Positions 15,287 to 22,657 of a stretch of 47,414 nt of DNA are shown piece after piece. The stretch's first letter is position 1. Every line of letters begins with the position of its first letter. Where the stretch lies: NCBI GenBank assembly GCA_035543115.1, contig DATKKF010000109.1, forward strand, positions 1-47,414. Direction: 5' to 3'. A program made the position numbers and the translations under genes. Source of the stretch: RPRB01 sp035543115 (lineage in GTDB: Bacteria; Myxococcota; Myxococcia; Myxococcales; Myxococcaceae). The notes below the pieces were generated by a model. The model searched no databases and was not told the origin of the DNA. It worked only from the letters and a program-made list of their open reading frames with translations.

Positions 15287-16993
15287 TCACTCCGCGCCCA
15301 TCGCCGCGTACCGCTCCAGCACGCCCACCTCGTCCTCGAAGCCGCGCGCCCGTAACTCGTCCGGGAGCGCGGACGCCGGCCAACGCCCGAGCCGGGGAAA
15401 CGTCGTCCATCCGCTCCACAACCGCTGGCCGCGGGCCAGCGTCGAGGCGGCCATCGCCCGGTCGGCGTCGCTGCCCGTCCGCTCCGCAACGTCCGACAGC
15501 AGGCGCGCTCCGGCGAAGAGGTGCACCAGCCAGCCGCTCCGGGACATCTGCCAGGCCAGCGTCCGGACCACCGCCACCCGGCGCTCGCCCTCGCCGGCCT
15601 CGTTCAGCACCCGCTCGAGGTACCGCTCGAGATCGACGTCGAGCACCACCTCCACCGCAGTGCTCAGCCCGAAGTCCCAGAAGTCGTCGGATCTGAGATG
15701 GCGCTCCAGCGTCTCCCTCAGGAGCCGGCCCGGGAACCGCAGCTCACCGAGCTTCGCCAGGCGCTCCAGCCGCTCGAGCGCCGGGGGCCCGACCGGGGCC
15801 GTCTCGGCGTCCGGGCCGGCAACCACCGCGAGCTGGAAGAACGGTTCCCGTGGGTGTGCCTCCGCCAGCCTGCCGAGGGCCGCCGCGGCAGAGGCGCGCG
15901 ACTGGTCTCGCTGCTCGGGGGTGAGGAAGGGCTCGACCAGGAGCGCCACCGCGACCAGCCGGACGCCCTCGTCCGGCCCGGTGGCGTGAATCCGCGCCGC
16001 CTCGAGCAGCGCCGGCGAGGGTGGCACCCGCGGCCGGCCGTGGAACCGATGAGCGAGGCGCGTCACGAAGCCCTCCACCGTGTCGGCCGTCGCCGCGTTC
16101 GCGGGCTCGCGCTCGTCCGGGATGCACGTGGACTGGGGCTCGAAGGAGGGGAGGAGGAAGGGATCGCTCCGCAGCTCCGGCTTCCGCTCCTCCGTCCAGG
16201 CGGAGATCAGCGCGGCCATCCACCCCGCCGCACGGTCCCCCGACGCCACCCGCTCGAGGATGCGGGTCACCCGCTCGTCCGGCTTCAAACTCTGGAGCTG
16301 CGCCACCCCGGCGCGGAACGCCCCGTCGTCGTGGCGGGCGAGGCCGATCATCGCGGAGAGGAACGACCGTCGCTCCGGCCAGGGCGACGGCCCCTTCGGG
16401 AGCAGTCCCAGGAGCTCGGCTGCGCGGTCCACCCGGTCGTTGGTGAGGGCGATCTCCGCCGCCAGGTAGGTGGCATTCTCCTTCGCCGCCGAGCCCTCCA
16501 GCGCCGCCCGGGCGCCCGGCAAGTCGAGCCACACCGCCAGCTCGAGGCAGGCCTGCGGGCTGTGCTCGCACTGCCGGCGGAGCACCGCGAGCCCCTTCTT
16601 CACGTCGGCCGGGACCCCTCGGCCACACCCCACCGTCTCCGCCCAGAGCACGCAACCCCGGGGCGAGCCCGCCGAGCACGCTCCCGAGGCGAACGTGGCC
16701 GCTGCCGCCACGTCGGGAGGGCGCTCCCGGAGCACCCGCTCCCGGGCGTCGAGGCACTCCCAGGGTGTCCCGAGCAGCTCGCAGTAGGCCTTCGACGCCC
16801 GGAGCGCCTTCTGCTCGCTCCGGCTCACGAACCCGGGCATGAACATCCGGCCCAGCCGGCTGCAGACCGGCGCCTTCGCCCCGGCGCAGGTGTCGTGGAG
16901 GAGCAGCCCCACCGAGGTGTCCCCCCCGGAGCGGGGCGCTGCCGAGACCGACACCGTCCACCCGGCCAGGACCAAGGGCAGCAGCGTTCGCAT
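15287..16993 (-). CDS. Exported Cys-containing Sel1-like repeat protein
   Basis: A 568-aa protein with a signal peptide (MRTLLPLVLAGWTVSVSAA). The N-terminal 170 residues hold repeated helix pairs with paired Cys residues (DTCAGAKAPVCSRLGRMF, KAYCELLG, ACSAGSPRGCVLW, CEHSPQACLELAVW), like the Cys-rich Sel1 repeats of Helicobacter Hcp proteins, where the cysteines form disulfides. The remainder is alpha-helical solenoid-like, without catalytic motifs. Sel1 repeats mediate protein-protein contacts, probably in the periplasm. It is antisense to the thrS-infC block and shares an upstream region with infC. Function unknown. Confidence 0.7.
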   Translation of the reverse strand: MRTLLPLVLAGWTVSVSAAPRSGGDTSVGLLLHDTCAGAKAPVCSRLGRMFMPGFVSRSEQKALRASKAYCELLGTPWECLDARERVLRERPPDVAAAATFASGACSAGSPRGCVLWAETVGCGRGVPADVKKGLAVLRRQCEHSPQACLELAVWLDLPGARAALEGSAAKENATYLAAEIALTNDRVDRAAELLGLLPKGPSPWPERRSFLSAMIGLARHDDGAFRAGVAQLQSLKPDERVTRILERVASGDRAAGWMAALISAWTEERKPELRSDPFLLPSFEPQSTCIPDEREPANAATADTVEGFVTRLAHRFHGRPRVPPSPALLEAARIHATGPDEGVRLVAVALLVEPFLTPEQRDQSRASAAAALGRLAEAHPREPFFQLAVVAGPDAETAPVGPPALERLERLAKLGELRFPGRLLRETLERHLRSDDFWDFGLSTAVEVVLDVDLERYLERVLNEAGEGERRVAVVRTLAWQMSRSGWLVHLFAGARLLSDVAERTGSDADRAMAASTLARGQRLWSGWTTFPRLGRWPASALPDELRARGFEDEVGVLERYAAMGAE

Positions 16994-17070
16994 CGCGCCG
17001 TGCAGTGTGCGCCTTTCCGCGCTATGGGGAGAGGCTCCGTCCGGCTTGGTGGCCTGGCCGGGGGGCTCGC

Positions 17071-17098
17071 TTGACTTGGGGCGTCAGGTAAGTATCTT
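17071..17098 (+). promoter_or_regulatory. Candidate promoter of the infC-rpmI-rplT operon
   Basis: TTGACT at 17071-17076 and TATCTT at 17093-17098 are 16 bases apart. Transcription would start near 17105, about 57 bases before the infC start. It fits the expected housekeeping promoter of this operon. Confidence 0.55.
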
Positions 17099-17161
17099 GC
17101 CCCGCCTTTTGGACCCCTGCGCCCACCCGGGCAGGCTTCCCCCAGCTGGAGGTCGACTCAC

Positions 17162-17800
17162 ATCGCTCGCGACCAGAGAACGAACCGGCGGATCCGCGCC
17201 CGCGAAGTACGCGTGGTCGGGCCTGCTGGCGAGCAGCTGGGTGTCTTGACGATCGAAGCGGCACTGGAGCAGGCCAATCAGTTCGGGATGGACCTCGTCG
17301 AGGTCAACCCGATGGCCAAGCCTCCGGTCTGCAAGATCATGGACTACGGCCGTTTCAAGTACGAGGAGAAGAAGCGCGCCTCGGAGGCCAAGAAGAAGCA
17401 GGTCGTGGTTCACCTCAAGGAGGTGAAGATGCGACCCAAGACGGAGGAGCACGACTACGAGTTCAAGGTCCGGAACGTGAAGCGCTTCCTCGAGGAGGGG
17501 AACAAGGCGCGCATCACCATCATGTTCCGAGGCCGGGAGATCACCCACAAGGAGCTCGGCCAGGCGCTGCTCGAGGACGTCATCAAGGACGTGAAGGAAG
17601 TGGGCGTGGTGGAGCAGGTGCCCCGCATGGAAGGCCGGCAGATGTTCATGATTCTCGCCCCCAACCCCAAGGTCGCCCAGCGGGCGCGCGATCTGGCCAG
17701 GCAGCGGGCGGCACAGCTGGAAGCGGAACGGAAGGCGGAGCCGGCCCCGGCCGCGGCAGCGTCCGCCCCCAAGGCCCCCCCCGGGCCAGGACACGTTTAG
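17162..17800 (+). CDS. infC: Translation initiation factor IF-3, apparent AUC start, C-terminal tail
   Basis: A 212-aa factor that binds the 30S subunit, blocks early 50S joining and checks the start codon. Homology begins exactly at IARDQRTNRRIRAREVRVVG, so translation should start at ATC 17162, which follows GGAGG (17148-17152) at a spacing of 9. No ATG, GTG or TTG fits; the first GTG (17213) would remove 17 conserved residues. A rare start codon is the classic autoregulation site of infC: IF-3 represses its own mRNA. The C terminus carries an Ala/Pro-rich tail of about 30 residues beyond the usual end near 180. M. xanthus Dsg, as I recall, shares the AUC start and a longer tail. Confidence 0.95.
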   Translation: MARDQRTNRRIRAREVRVVGPAGEQLGVLTIEAALEQANQFGMDLVEVNPMAKPPVCKIMDYGRFKYEEKKRASEAKKKQVVVHLKEVKMRPKTEEHDYEFKVRNVKRFLEEGNKARITIMFRGREITHKELGQALLEDVIKDVKEVGVVEQVPRMEGRQMFMILAPNPKVAQRARDLARQRAAQLEAERKAEPAPAAAASAPKAPPGPGHV

Positions 17801-17809
17801 GAGTCAGCC

Positions 17810-18019
17810 ATGCCGAAGCTGAAGACGCGCAGTGCAGCGAAGAAGCGGTTCCAGGTGAAGAAGTCGGGCAAGGTGAAGCATGCCAAGGCCTACGCGAAGC
17901 ACCTGTTCACCTTCGCCAAGACCGCCAACAACGATCGCCACAACCGCGGCACCGGCTACCTTCGCGACATGGACGCGAAGAAGGTCATCAAGGAGCTGTT
18001 CCCCTACGGGGCGAACTGA
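17810..18019 (+). CDS. rpmI: 50S ribosomal protein L35
   Basis: A 69-aa, very basic large-subunit protein. The N terminus MPKLKTRSAAKKRFQVKKSG is the family signature, followed by KHAKAYAKHLFTFAKT. It is second in the infC-rpmI-rplT operon, nine bases after infC, with AGGAG upstream of ATG 17810. The C terminus has a few extra residues compared with E. coli L35. Confidence 0.97.
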   Translation: MPKLKTRSAAKKRFQVKKSGKVKHAKAYAKHLFTFAKTANNDRHNRGTGYLRDMDAKKVIKELFPYGAN

Positions 18020-18028
18020 GGACGAGCC

Positions 18029-18373
18029 ATGCGGGTCAAGAAGGGTTTCAAGGCGCGCCGTCGCCGCAACCGGATTCTCAAGCTGGCCAAGGGCTACAGG
18101 GGCCGGCGGAAGAACTGCTACAAGCGGGCGAACCAGGCCGTGGAGCGCGCTCTGGACTACGCCAGCCGCGACCGGGCCCGGAAGAAGCGGGACTTCCGCT
18201 CGCTGTGGATCGTCCGGATCAACGCCGCGGCCCGGCTCTCGGGCTTGAGCTACAGCCGGCTCATCGCCGGCCTGGGCAAGGCGCAGGTGGCGCTGGACCG
18301 CAAGGTGCTGGCCGACATCGCCGTCGCCGATCCGCAGGGTTTTGCGGCCATCGCGAAGATCGCGGCGGCCTGA
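18029..18373 (+). CDS. rplT: 50S ribosomal protein L20
   Basis: A 114-aa early-assembly protein of the large subunit. In E. coli L20 also represses its own operon by binding the mRNA. The N-terminal signature MRVKKGFKARRRRNRILKLA is followed by GYRGRRKNCYKRANQAVERA and the C-terminal globular half (RINAAARLSGLSYSRLI). It follows rpmI by nine bases. A hairpin lies after it, before pheS. Confidence 0.97.
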   Translation: MRVKKGFKARRRRNRILKLAKGYRGRRKNCYKRANQAVERALDYASRDRARKKRDFRSLWIVRINAAARLSGLSYSRLIAGLGKAQVALDRKVLADIAVADPQGFAAIAKIAAA

Positions 18374-18420
18374 CATCGGACCCCTGCCGGGGGGGAACCG
18401 ACCCCGGCGAGCCGACACGA

Positions 18421-18452
18421 GGGCTGCCCCCAGGGGCGGCCCTTTGTCGTTT
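18421..18452 (+). terminator. Terminator or attenuator hairpin between rplT and pheS
   Basis: GGGCTGCCCC at 18421-18430 pairs with GGGGCGGCCC at 18433-18442 (one G-U wobble), followed by TTTGTCGTTT. The 2-base spacing means the top of the stem opens into a small loop. It is the strongest intrinsic-terminator-like signal in the window and could partly stop or regulate read-through into pheS-pheT. Confidence 0.6.
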
Positions 18453-18464
18453 CAGGAGGCAGGA

Positions 18465-19505
18465 ATGCAGGACCGACTGGAATCGCTGGCGAGCAAGGCG
18501 CGCGAGGAGATCGGCCGCGCCCAGGACGCGTCCGCCCTGGAGGCGCTGCGGGTCCGCTACCTGGGCAAGAAGGGGGAGCTGTCTGCCGTCCTGGGCGGAA
18601 TGGGCAAGCTCGCGCCGGAGGAGCGCCGCCGGGTGGGCGAGGTCGCCAACCGGGTGAAGGCCGAGGTCGAGTCGATGCTCGGCGAGGCCCAGGAGCGCAT
18701 CGCCCGCGCCGCGCTGCAGGCCGAGCTGGAGGCGCCGCCGGTCGACGTGACGCTCCCCGGCCGGATGCGCCGCCCCGGGCGGCGGCACGTGGTCTCTCGT
18801 ACCCTCGAGGAGGTGACGCGGGCGTTCCAGCGGCTCGGCTTCGACGTGGTGCAGAGCCCGGAGATCGAGCTCGACCTCTACAACTTCGAGTCGCTGAACT
18901 TCCCGCCGGACCACCCCGCGCGCGACATGCAGGACACGTTCTACGTCCACGGGGACTTTCTGCAGCACGACCCGGGGAGCATCGTGCTCCGCACCCACAC
19001 CTCGCCGGGGCAGGTGCGGACCATGCTCGCCCAGAAGCCGCCCATCCGGGTGGTGGTCCCGGGGAAGGTGTACCGCGCCGACTCGGACGCGACGCACACC
19101 CCGATGTTCCACCAGATCGAGGGGCTCCTGGTGGACCGGAAGGTCACCATGGCCGAGCTGAAGGGGACCCTCGACGCCTTCGTCCGTGCCTTCTTCGGCC
19201 CGGACCGGCGGACGCGGTTTCGTCCCTCGTTCTTCCCCTTCACCGAGCCCTCGGGCGAGCTGGACGTGAGCTGCGGCGCCTGCGCCGGCAAGGGCTGCCG
19301 TCTGTGCAAGCAGACCGGGTGGCTGGAGATCCTCGGCTGCGGGATGGTGCACCAGAACGTCTTCAAGGCGGTGGGCTACCCCGAGGGCAGCGTCACCGGC
19401 TTCGCGTTCGGGATGGGCATCGAGCGGGTGGCGATGCTGCGCTATGGCCTGGATGACCTGCGCAGCCTGTTCGAGAACGACGTTCGACTGCTGGAGCAGT
19501 TCTAG
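18465..19505 (+). CDS. pheS: Phenylalanyl-tRNA synthetase alpha subunit
   Basis: A 346-aa catalytic subunit of the alpha2-beta2 synthetase that charges tRNA-Phe. An N-terminal coiled coil (about 1-90) binds tRNA. The class II core shows DVVQSPEIELDLYNFE, HPARDMQDTFY, LRTHTSPGQVR and motif 3 GFAFGMGIERVAML. A Cys knot C-x2-C-x4-C-x2-C (CGAC, then CRLC) precedes GWLEILGCGMVHQNV. ATG 18465 follows GGAGG by a good spacing. PheT follows after two bases. Confidence 0.97.
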   Translation: MQDRLESLASKAREEIGRAQDASALEALRVRYLGKKGELSAVLGGMGKLAPEERRRVGEVANRVKAEVESMLGEAQERIARAALQAELEAPPVDVTLPGRMRRPGRRHVVSRTLEEVTRAFQRLGFDVVQSPEIELDLYNFESLNFPPDHPARDMQDTFYVHGDFLQHDPGSIVLRTHTSPGQVRTMLAQKPPIRVVVPGKVYRADSDATHTPMFHQIEGLLVDRKVTMAELKGTLDAFVRAFFGPDRRTRFRPSFFPFTEPSGELDVSCGACAGKGCRLCKQTGWLEILGCGMVHQNVFKAVGYPEGSVTGFAFGMGIERVAMLRYGLDDLRSLFENDVRLLEQF

Positions 19506-19507
19506 CC

Positions 19508-21955
19508 ATGAAGGTCTCCGTCGAGTGGCTCCAGGACTTCGTCTCGCCGCTGCCGGCTCCGGAGGAGCTCGCCCAGCGTCTGACCCGCGCAGGCCTCGAG
19601 GTCGAGGGGATGCACCGGCCGGGGGAGGCGCTGGCCGGGGTGGTGGTGGCCCGGGTCGCGGCCGCTGCGCCGCACCCCGGCGCCGAGAAGCTGAGCGTGA
19701 CGCAGGTGGAGGCCGGTGGCGAGCGGCTTCAAGTGGTCTGCGGGGCGAAGAACTTCCAGGTGGGTGACCTCGTCCCGCTGGCGACAGTGGGGACGACGCT
19801 GCCCGGCGGGCAGACCATCCAGCGCGCGAGCCTGCGCGGGGTGGAGAGCCACGGGATGCTCTGCTCGGGCAAGGAGCTCGGTCTCTCCGACGACGCGAGC
19901 GGGCTGCTCATCCTTTCGACGGACCTCGTGCCGGGGACGCCGCTGGCGGAGGCGCTCGGGCTCGAGGACACGGTGCTCGAGGTGAACGTGACGCCGAACC
20001 GCGGCGACGCGCTCAGCCACCTCGGCGTCGGGCGCGAGGCGGCGGCGGTGCTGGGCCTCCCGCTGCAGCGGAAGCTCCGGGTGCCGACCGAGTCCGGCGG
20101 CCCGGTGTCGGACGCCATCCGCATCGAGATCGCCGACCCGCTCGGCTGCCCGCGCTTCACCGCCCGGGTTCTGGAGGCGGTGCGCATCGCGCCGTCGCCC
20201 GCATGGCTGCGCCGCCGGCTCGAGCGCTGTGGAGTCCGGAGCATCAACAACGTGGTCGACGTCACCAACTACGTGATGCTCGAGCTGGGGCAGCCGTTCC
20301 ACGCCTTCGACCTGGACCGCATCCAGGGCGGCGTGCTCCGCGTGCGTCGGGCTCGGGAGGGCGAGCCGCTCACCACCCTCGACGGCAGGCAGCGGACGCT
20401 GGTCGCGGACGACCTGGTCATCGAGGACCAGGCCGGGGCGCAGTCGCTCGCCGGCACCATGGGCGGCGCGGACACCGAGGTCGGCGAGAGGACGACCCGG
20501 GTGCTGCTCGAGGCGGCGAACTGGGACCCGGGGACCATCCGCCGCATGGCACGGCGGCACCAGCTGCAGAGCGAGGCGTCGTACCGGTTCGAGCGCGGGG
20601 TGGACCGCACCGTGCTCCCGGAGGTGCTGGACCACGCCGCCGCGCTGATGGCCGAGCTGTCGGGAGCCACCGTGCGCCGTGGGCGCATCGACGTGCACGC
20701 CCGTCCGGCCACCCCGCGTGTCGTCGCGCTGGGGAAGGGTGAGGTGGATGGGCTGCTGGGGGCGCCGGTGCCGGAGCAGGAGGTCCGGTCGATCCTCTCG
20801 TCGCTGGGCTTCGTGGCCGAGGCGGGCGGACGCTGGCGAGTGCCTGGGTGGCGTCACGACGTCGAGCGCCCCGAGGACCTGGTCGAGGAGGTGGCGCGGA
20901 TCCGCGGCTACGAGCACATTCCCTCCGCGCTTCCGGCCAGCTCCGGCGAGCTCGTGCCCGAGCCGGCCTGGGTGGAGGTGGAGCGCCGCATCCGGGGTGC
21001 CCTCTCCGGCGCCGGCTTCGACGAGGTGGTGAACTACAGCTTCGTCGACCCGGCCGTCCTGCGCTGGGTGACGCCGCGGGCGCTGGAGAAGCTCGGGACC
21101 TCGGTGGGGGCGATCGCCCTCAAGAACCCGCTGACCCCGCAGCAGGCGGTGATGCGGACCACGCTGCTGGCGTCCCTGCTCGGCAACGTCGCCTCCAACC
21201 TGCGGCACCAGCCCGAGTCGCTCCGGCTCTACGAGATCGGCCGCGCCTACCTGCGCGACCCGCACGGTGGGAAGGATCTCCGCCCGGTGGCCGAGGAGCG
21301 GCTCCATGTCGCGGGTGTGCTCTGGGGGCGACGTGAGCCGCGGAGCTGGACCTCGAAGGACGCGCCGAACGACTTCGCCGACGCCCGGGGCGCGGTGGAG
21401 GCGATCGTCTCGGCGCTCTCCGCCGGCGAGCTGACCTGCCGCCTCGGCCGGGTCGCGCCGTTTCATCCCCGGGCCACCGCGGAGGCGAGGGTGGGGGACG
21501 CGGTGCTCGGGTGGGTGGGCGAGGTGCATCCACTGGTGGCCCACGAGCTTGCGCTGCCCCCGGGCGTGTTCGCCTTCGAGCTCGAATTCGCCGCGCTGGA
21601 GCGGGTGGCCCAGCTCTCGCCCCGGTTCCGGCCGCTGCCCCGCTATCCGGCGGTGCTCCGGGATCTGGCCGTGGTGGTCCCGGTCTCGATGCCGGCGGCA
21701 GACGTGCGGGCGGTCATCCGCGAGGTCGGACAGCCCCTGGTGGAGGACGCAGTCCTCTTCGACGTCTACACCGGCGCACCTCTCCCGGAGGGCCAGAAGA
21801 ACCTCGCCTTCGCGCTCACCTATCGGTCCCCGGACCGGACGCTCCGGGACGACGAGGTCCAGGCGGCCCACGCCCGCATCGTGGAGGAGGTCCAGCGGCG
21901 TCTGGGCGGCCAGCTGAGGGGGTCGCAAAAACCCTCAGCAACTCCGGCAAGTTGA
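19508..21955 (+). CDS. pheT: Phenylalanyl-tRNA synthetase beta subunit
   Basis: An 815-aa structural and editing subunit, of normal length for bacterial PheT. Domains: B1 N-terminal start (MKVSVEWLQDFVSPLPAPEEL), an EMAP-like tRNA-binding segment (about 40-150), the B3/B4 editing region (including INNVVDVTNYVMLELGQPFHAF), the B5 helix-turn-helix segment (YRFERGVDRTVLPEVL), a degenerate catalytic-like fold, and the C-terminal B8 anticodon-binding domain (VRDLAVVV-like FRPLPRYPAVLRDLAVVV). The last residues after LRGSQ are an extra tail that overlaps a hairpin, and the stop codon lies inside a TTGACA box. Confidence 0.97.
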   Translation: MKVSVEWLQDFVSPLPAPEELAQRLTRAGLEVEGMHRPGEALAGVVVARVAAAAPHPGAEKLSVTQVEAGGERLQVVCGAKNFQVGDLVPLATVGTTLPGGQTIQRASLRGVESHGMLCSGKELGLSDDASGLLILSTDLVPGTPLAEALGLEDTVLEVNVTPNRGDALSHLGVGREAAAVLGLPLQRKLRVPTESGGPVSDAIRIEIADPLGCPRFTARVLEAVRIAPSPAWLRRRLERCGVRSINNVVDVTNYVMLELGQPFHAFDLDRIQGGVLRVRRAREGEPLTTLDGRQRTLVADDLVIEDQAGAQSLAGTMGGADTEVGERTTRVLLEAANWDPGTIRRMARRHQLQSEASYRFERGVDRTVLPEVLDHAAALMAELSGATVRRGRIDVHARPATPRVVALGKGEVDGLLGAPVPEQEVRSILSSLGFVAEAGGRWRVPGWRHDVERPEDLVEEVARIRGYEHIPSALPASSGELVPEPAWVEVERRIRGALSGAGFDEVVNYSFVDPAVLRWVTPRALEKLGTSVGAIALKNPLTPQQAVMRTTLLASLLGNVASNLRHQPESLRLYEIGRAYLRDPHGGKDLRPVAEERLHVAGVLWGRREPRSWTSKDAPNDFADARGAVEAIVSALSAGELTCRLGRVAPFHPRATAEARVGDAVLGWVGEVHPLVAHELALPPGVFAFELEFAALERVAQLSPRFRPLPRYPAVLRDLAVVVPVSMPAADVRAVIREVGQPLVEDAVLFDVYTGAPLPEGQKNLAFALTYRSPDRTLRDDEVQAAHARIVEEVQRRLGGQLRGSQKPSATPAS
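21913..21939 (+). repeat. Perfect inverted repeat inside the 3' end of pheT
   Basis: GCTGAGGG at 21913-21920 pairs with CCCTCAGC at 21932-21939, with a loop rich in A. It is inside the PheT coding tail and has no T-run after it, so its role (mRNA stability or a coding accident) is unclear. Confidence 0.4.
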
Positions 21956-21981
21956 CACATTCGGGAGCAGGCAGGCATGCT
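21952..21981 (+). promoter_or_regulatory. Candidate promoter upstream of the IHF/HU gene, -35 box inside the pheT stop
   Basis: TTGACA at 21952-21957 contains the pheT TGA. The -10 match (CATGCT at 21976-21981, spacer 18) is weak, and the start codon at 21990 is so close that the message would be nearly leaderless. Only the -35 box is convincing. Confidence 0.35.
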
Positions 21982-21989
21982 TCGGCCCC

Positions 21990-22325
21990 ATGACGAAGGC
22001 CGACATCATCGAAGGGGTCTACGAGAAGGTGGGCTTCTCCAAGAAGGAGTCTGCGGAGATCGTGGAACTGGTCTTCGACATGGTGAAGGAGACGCTCGAG
22101 CGGGGGGACAAGATCAAGATCTCCGGCTTCGGGAACTTCCAGGTGCGCCAGAAGAACGCGCGCGTCGGGCGGAACCCGCAGACCGGCAAGGAGATCGAGA
22201 TCTCCGCCCGCCGGGTGCTCACCTTCCGCCCGAGCCAGGTGCTGAAGAGTGCCCTGAACGCGTCCGCCGAGGCCGCGGCAGCCGCGGCGTCCGGCGGGGG
22301 CTCCGGATCCGACGGAGCAGCTTGA
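21990..22325 (+). CDS. ihfA: Integration host factor alpha / HU-family DNA-binding protein with Ala/Gly tail
   Basis: A 111-aa nucleoid protein of the IHF/HU family that bends DNA as a dimer. The position after pheT is the usual place of ihfA, and DKIKISGFGNFQVRQKNARVGR with RNPQTGKEIEI is the alpha-subunit pattern. The intercalating Pro is in the RNPQTG arm tip. After the usual end at about residue 92 (VLKSALN) there is a tail of about 20 Ala, Gly and Ser residues. Such tails occur on myxobacterial HU-like proteins. Start ATG 21990 gives the conserved N terminus MTKADIIEGVYEKVG. It could also be called an HU homologue, but the context favours IHF-alpha. Confidence 0.9.
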   Translation: MTKADIIEGVYEKVGFSKKESAEIVELVFDMVKETLERGDKIKISGFGNFQVRQKNARVGRNPQTGKEIEISARRVLTFRPSQVLKSALNASAEAAAAAASGGGSGSDGAA

Positions 22326-22350
22326 CCAGTCGGGGGCTGGCAGGTACACC
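22322..22350 (+). promoter_or_regulatory. Candidate promoter of tRNA-Pro, -35 box inside the ihfA stop
   Basis: TTGACC at 22322-22327 contains the ihfA TGA. TACACC at 22345-22350 lies 17 bases further. The tRNA starts 40 bases after the -10 box. Confidence 0.4.
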
Positions 22351-22389
22351 CCCGCTTCCCCGCAGTTCGCCGCATTGCCGAGCAGTTCC

Positions 22390-22466
22390 CGGGGCGTAGC
22401 GCAGCCTGGTAGCGCACCTGCTTGGGGTGCAGGTGGTCGCAGGTTCAAATCCTGTCGCCCCGACCA
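22390..22466 (+). tRNA. tRNA-Pro (anticodon GGG)
   Basis: Acceptor CGGGGCG/CGCCCCG, D-stem, anticodon stem CCTGC/GCAGG with loop TTGGGGT and T-stem CAGG/CCTG with loop TTCAAAT fold as a standard tRNA. Anticodon GGG reads CCC and CCU. The 3' CCA is encoded (22464-22466), unlike in the tRNA-Val of this window. Confidence 0.96.
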
Positions 22467-22471
22467 ACGTC

Positions 22472-22513
22472 ACCCCCGTCATCGGGAATCCCCTGGTGAC
22501 GGGGGTATTGTTG
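22472..22513 (+). terminator. Intrinsic-terminator-like hairpin after tRNA-Pro
   Basis: ACCCCCGTCA at 22472-22481 pairs perfectly with TGACGGGGGT at 22497-22506 and is followed by ATTGTTG. The 15-base loop can itself form a short GGG/CCC stem. It would end the tRNA-Pro transcript. Confidence 0.65.
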
Positions 22514-22657
22514 CCGCGCGGCGGCCCGGAAACCCGCTCGAGATCTCCGCGGAGGGGGTGAACCGGACCCCCTGCGTCGGAATCGCTTTGGGCCATGCGT
22601 CTTGCGGGCAGCGGAGAGCCTGTGGAAGCGTTCGCTCGTCTGGACCGGGGGTCAGCG

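Noticed and set aside
19502..21928. An 808-codon open frame on the minus strand opposite pheT.
   Set aside because: It mirrors pheT, whose protein is clearly conserved. The antisense product has the His/Arg/Leu/Gly-rich composition typical of reversed GC-rich codons.
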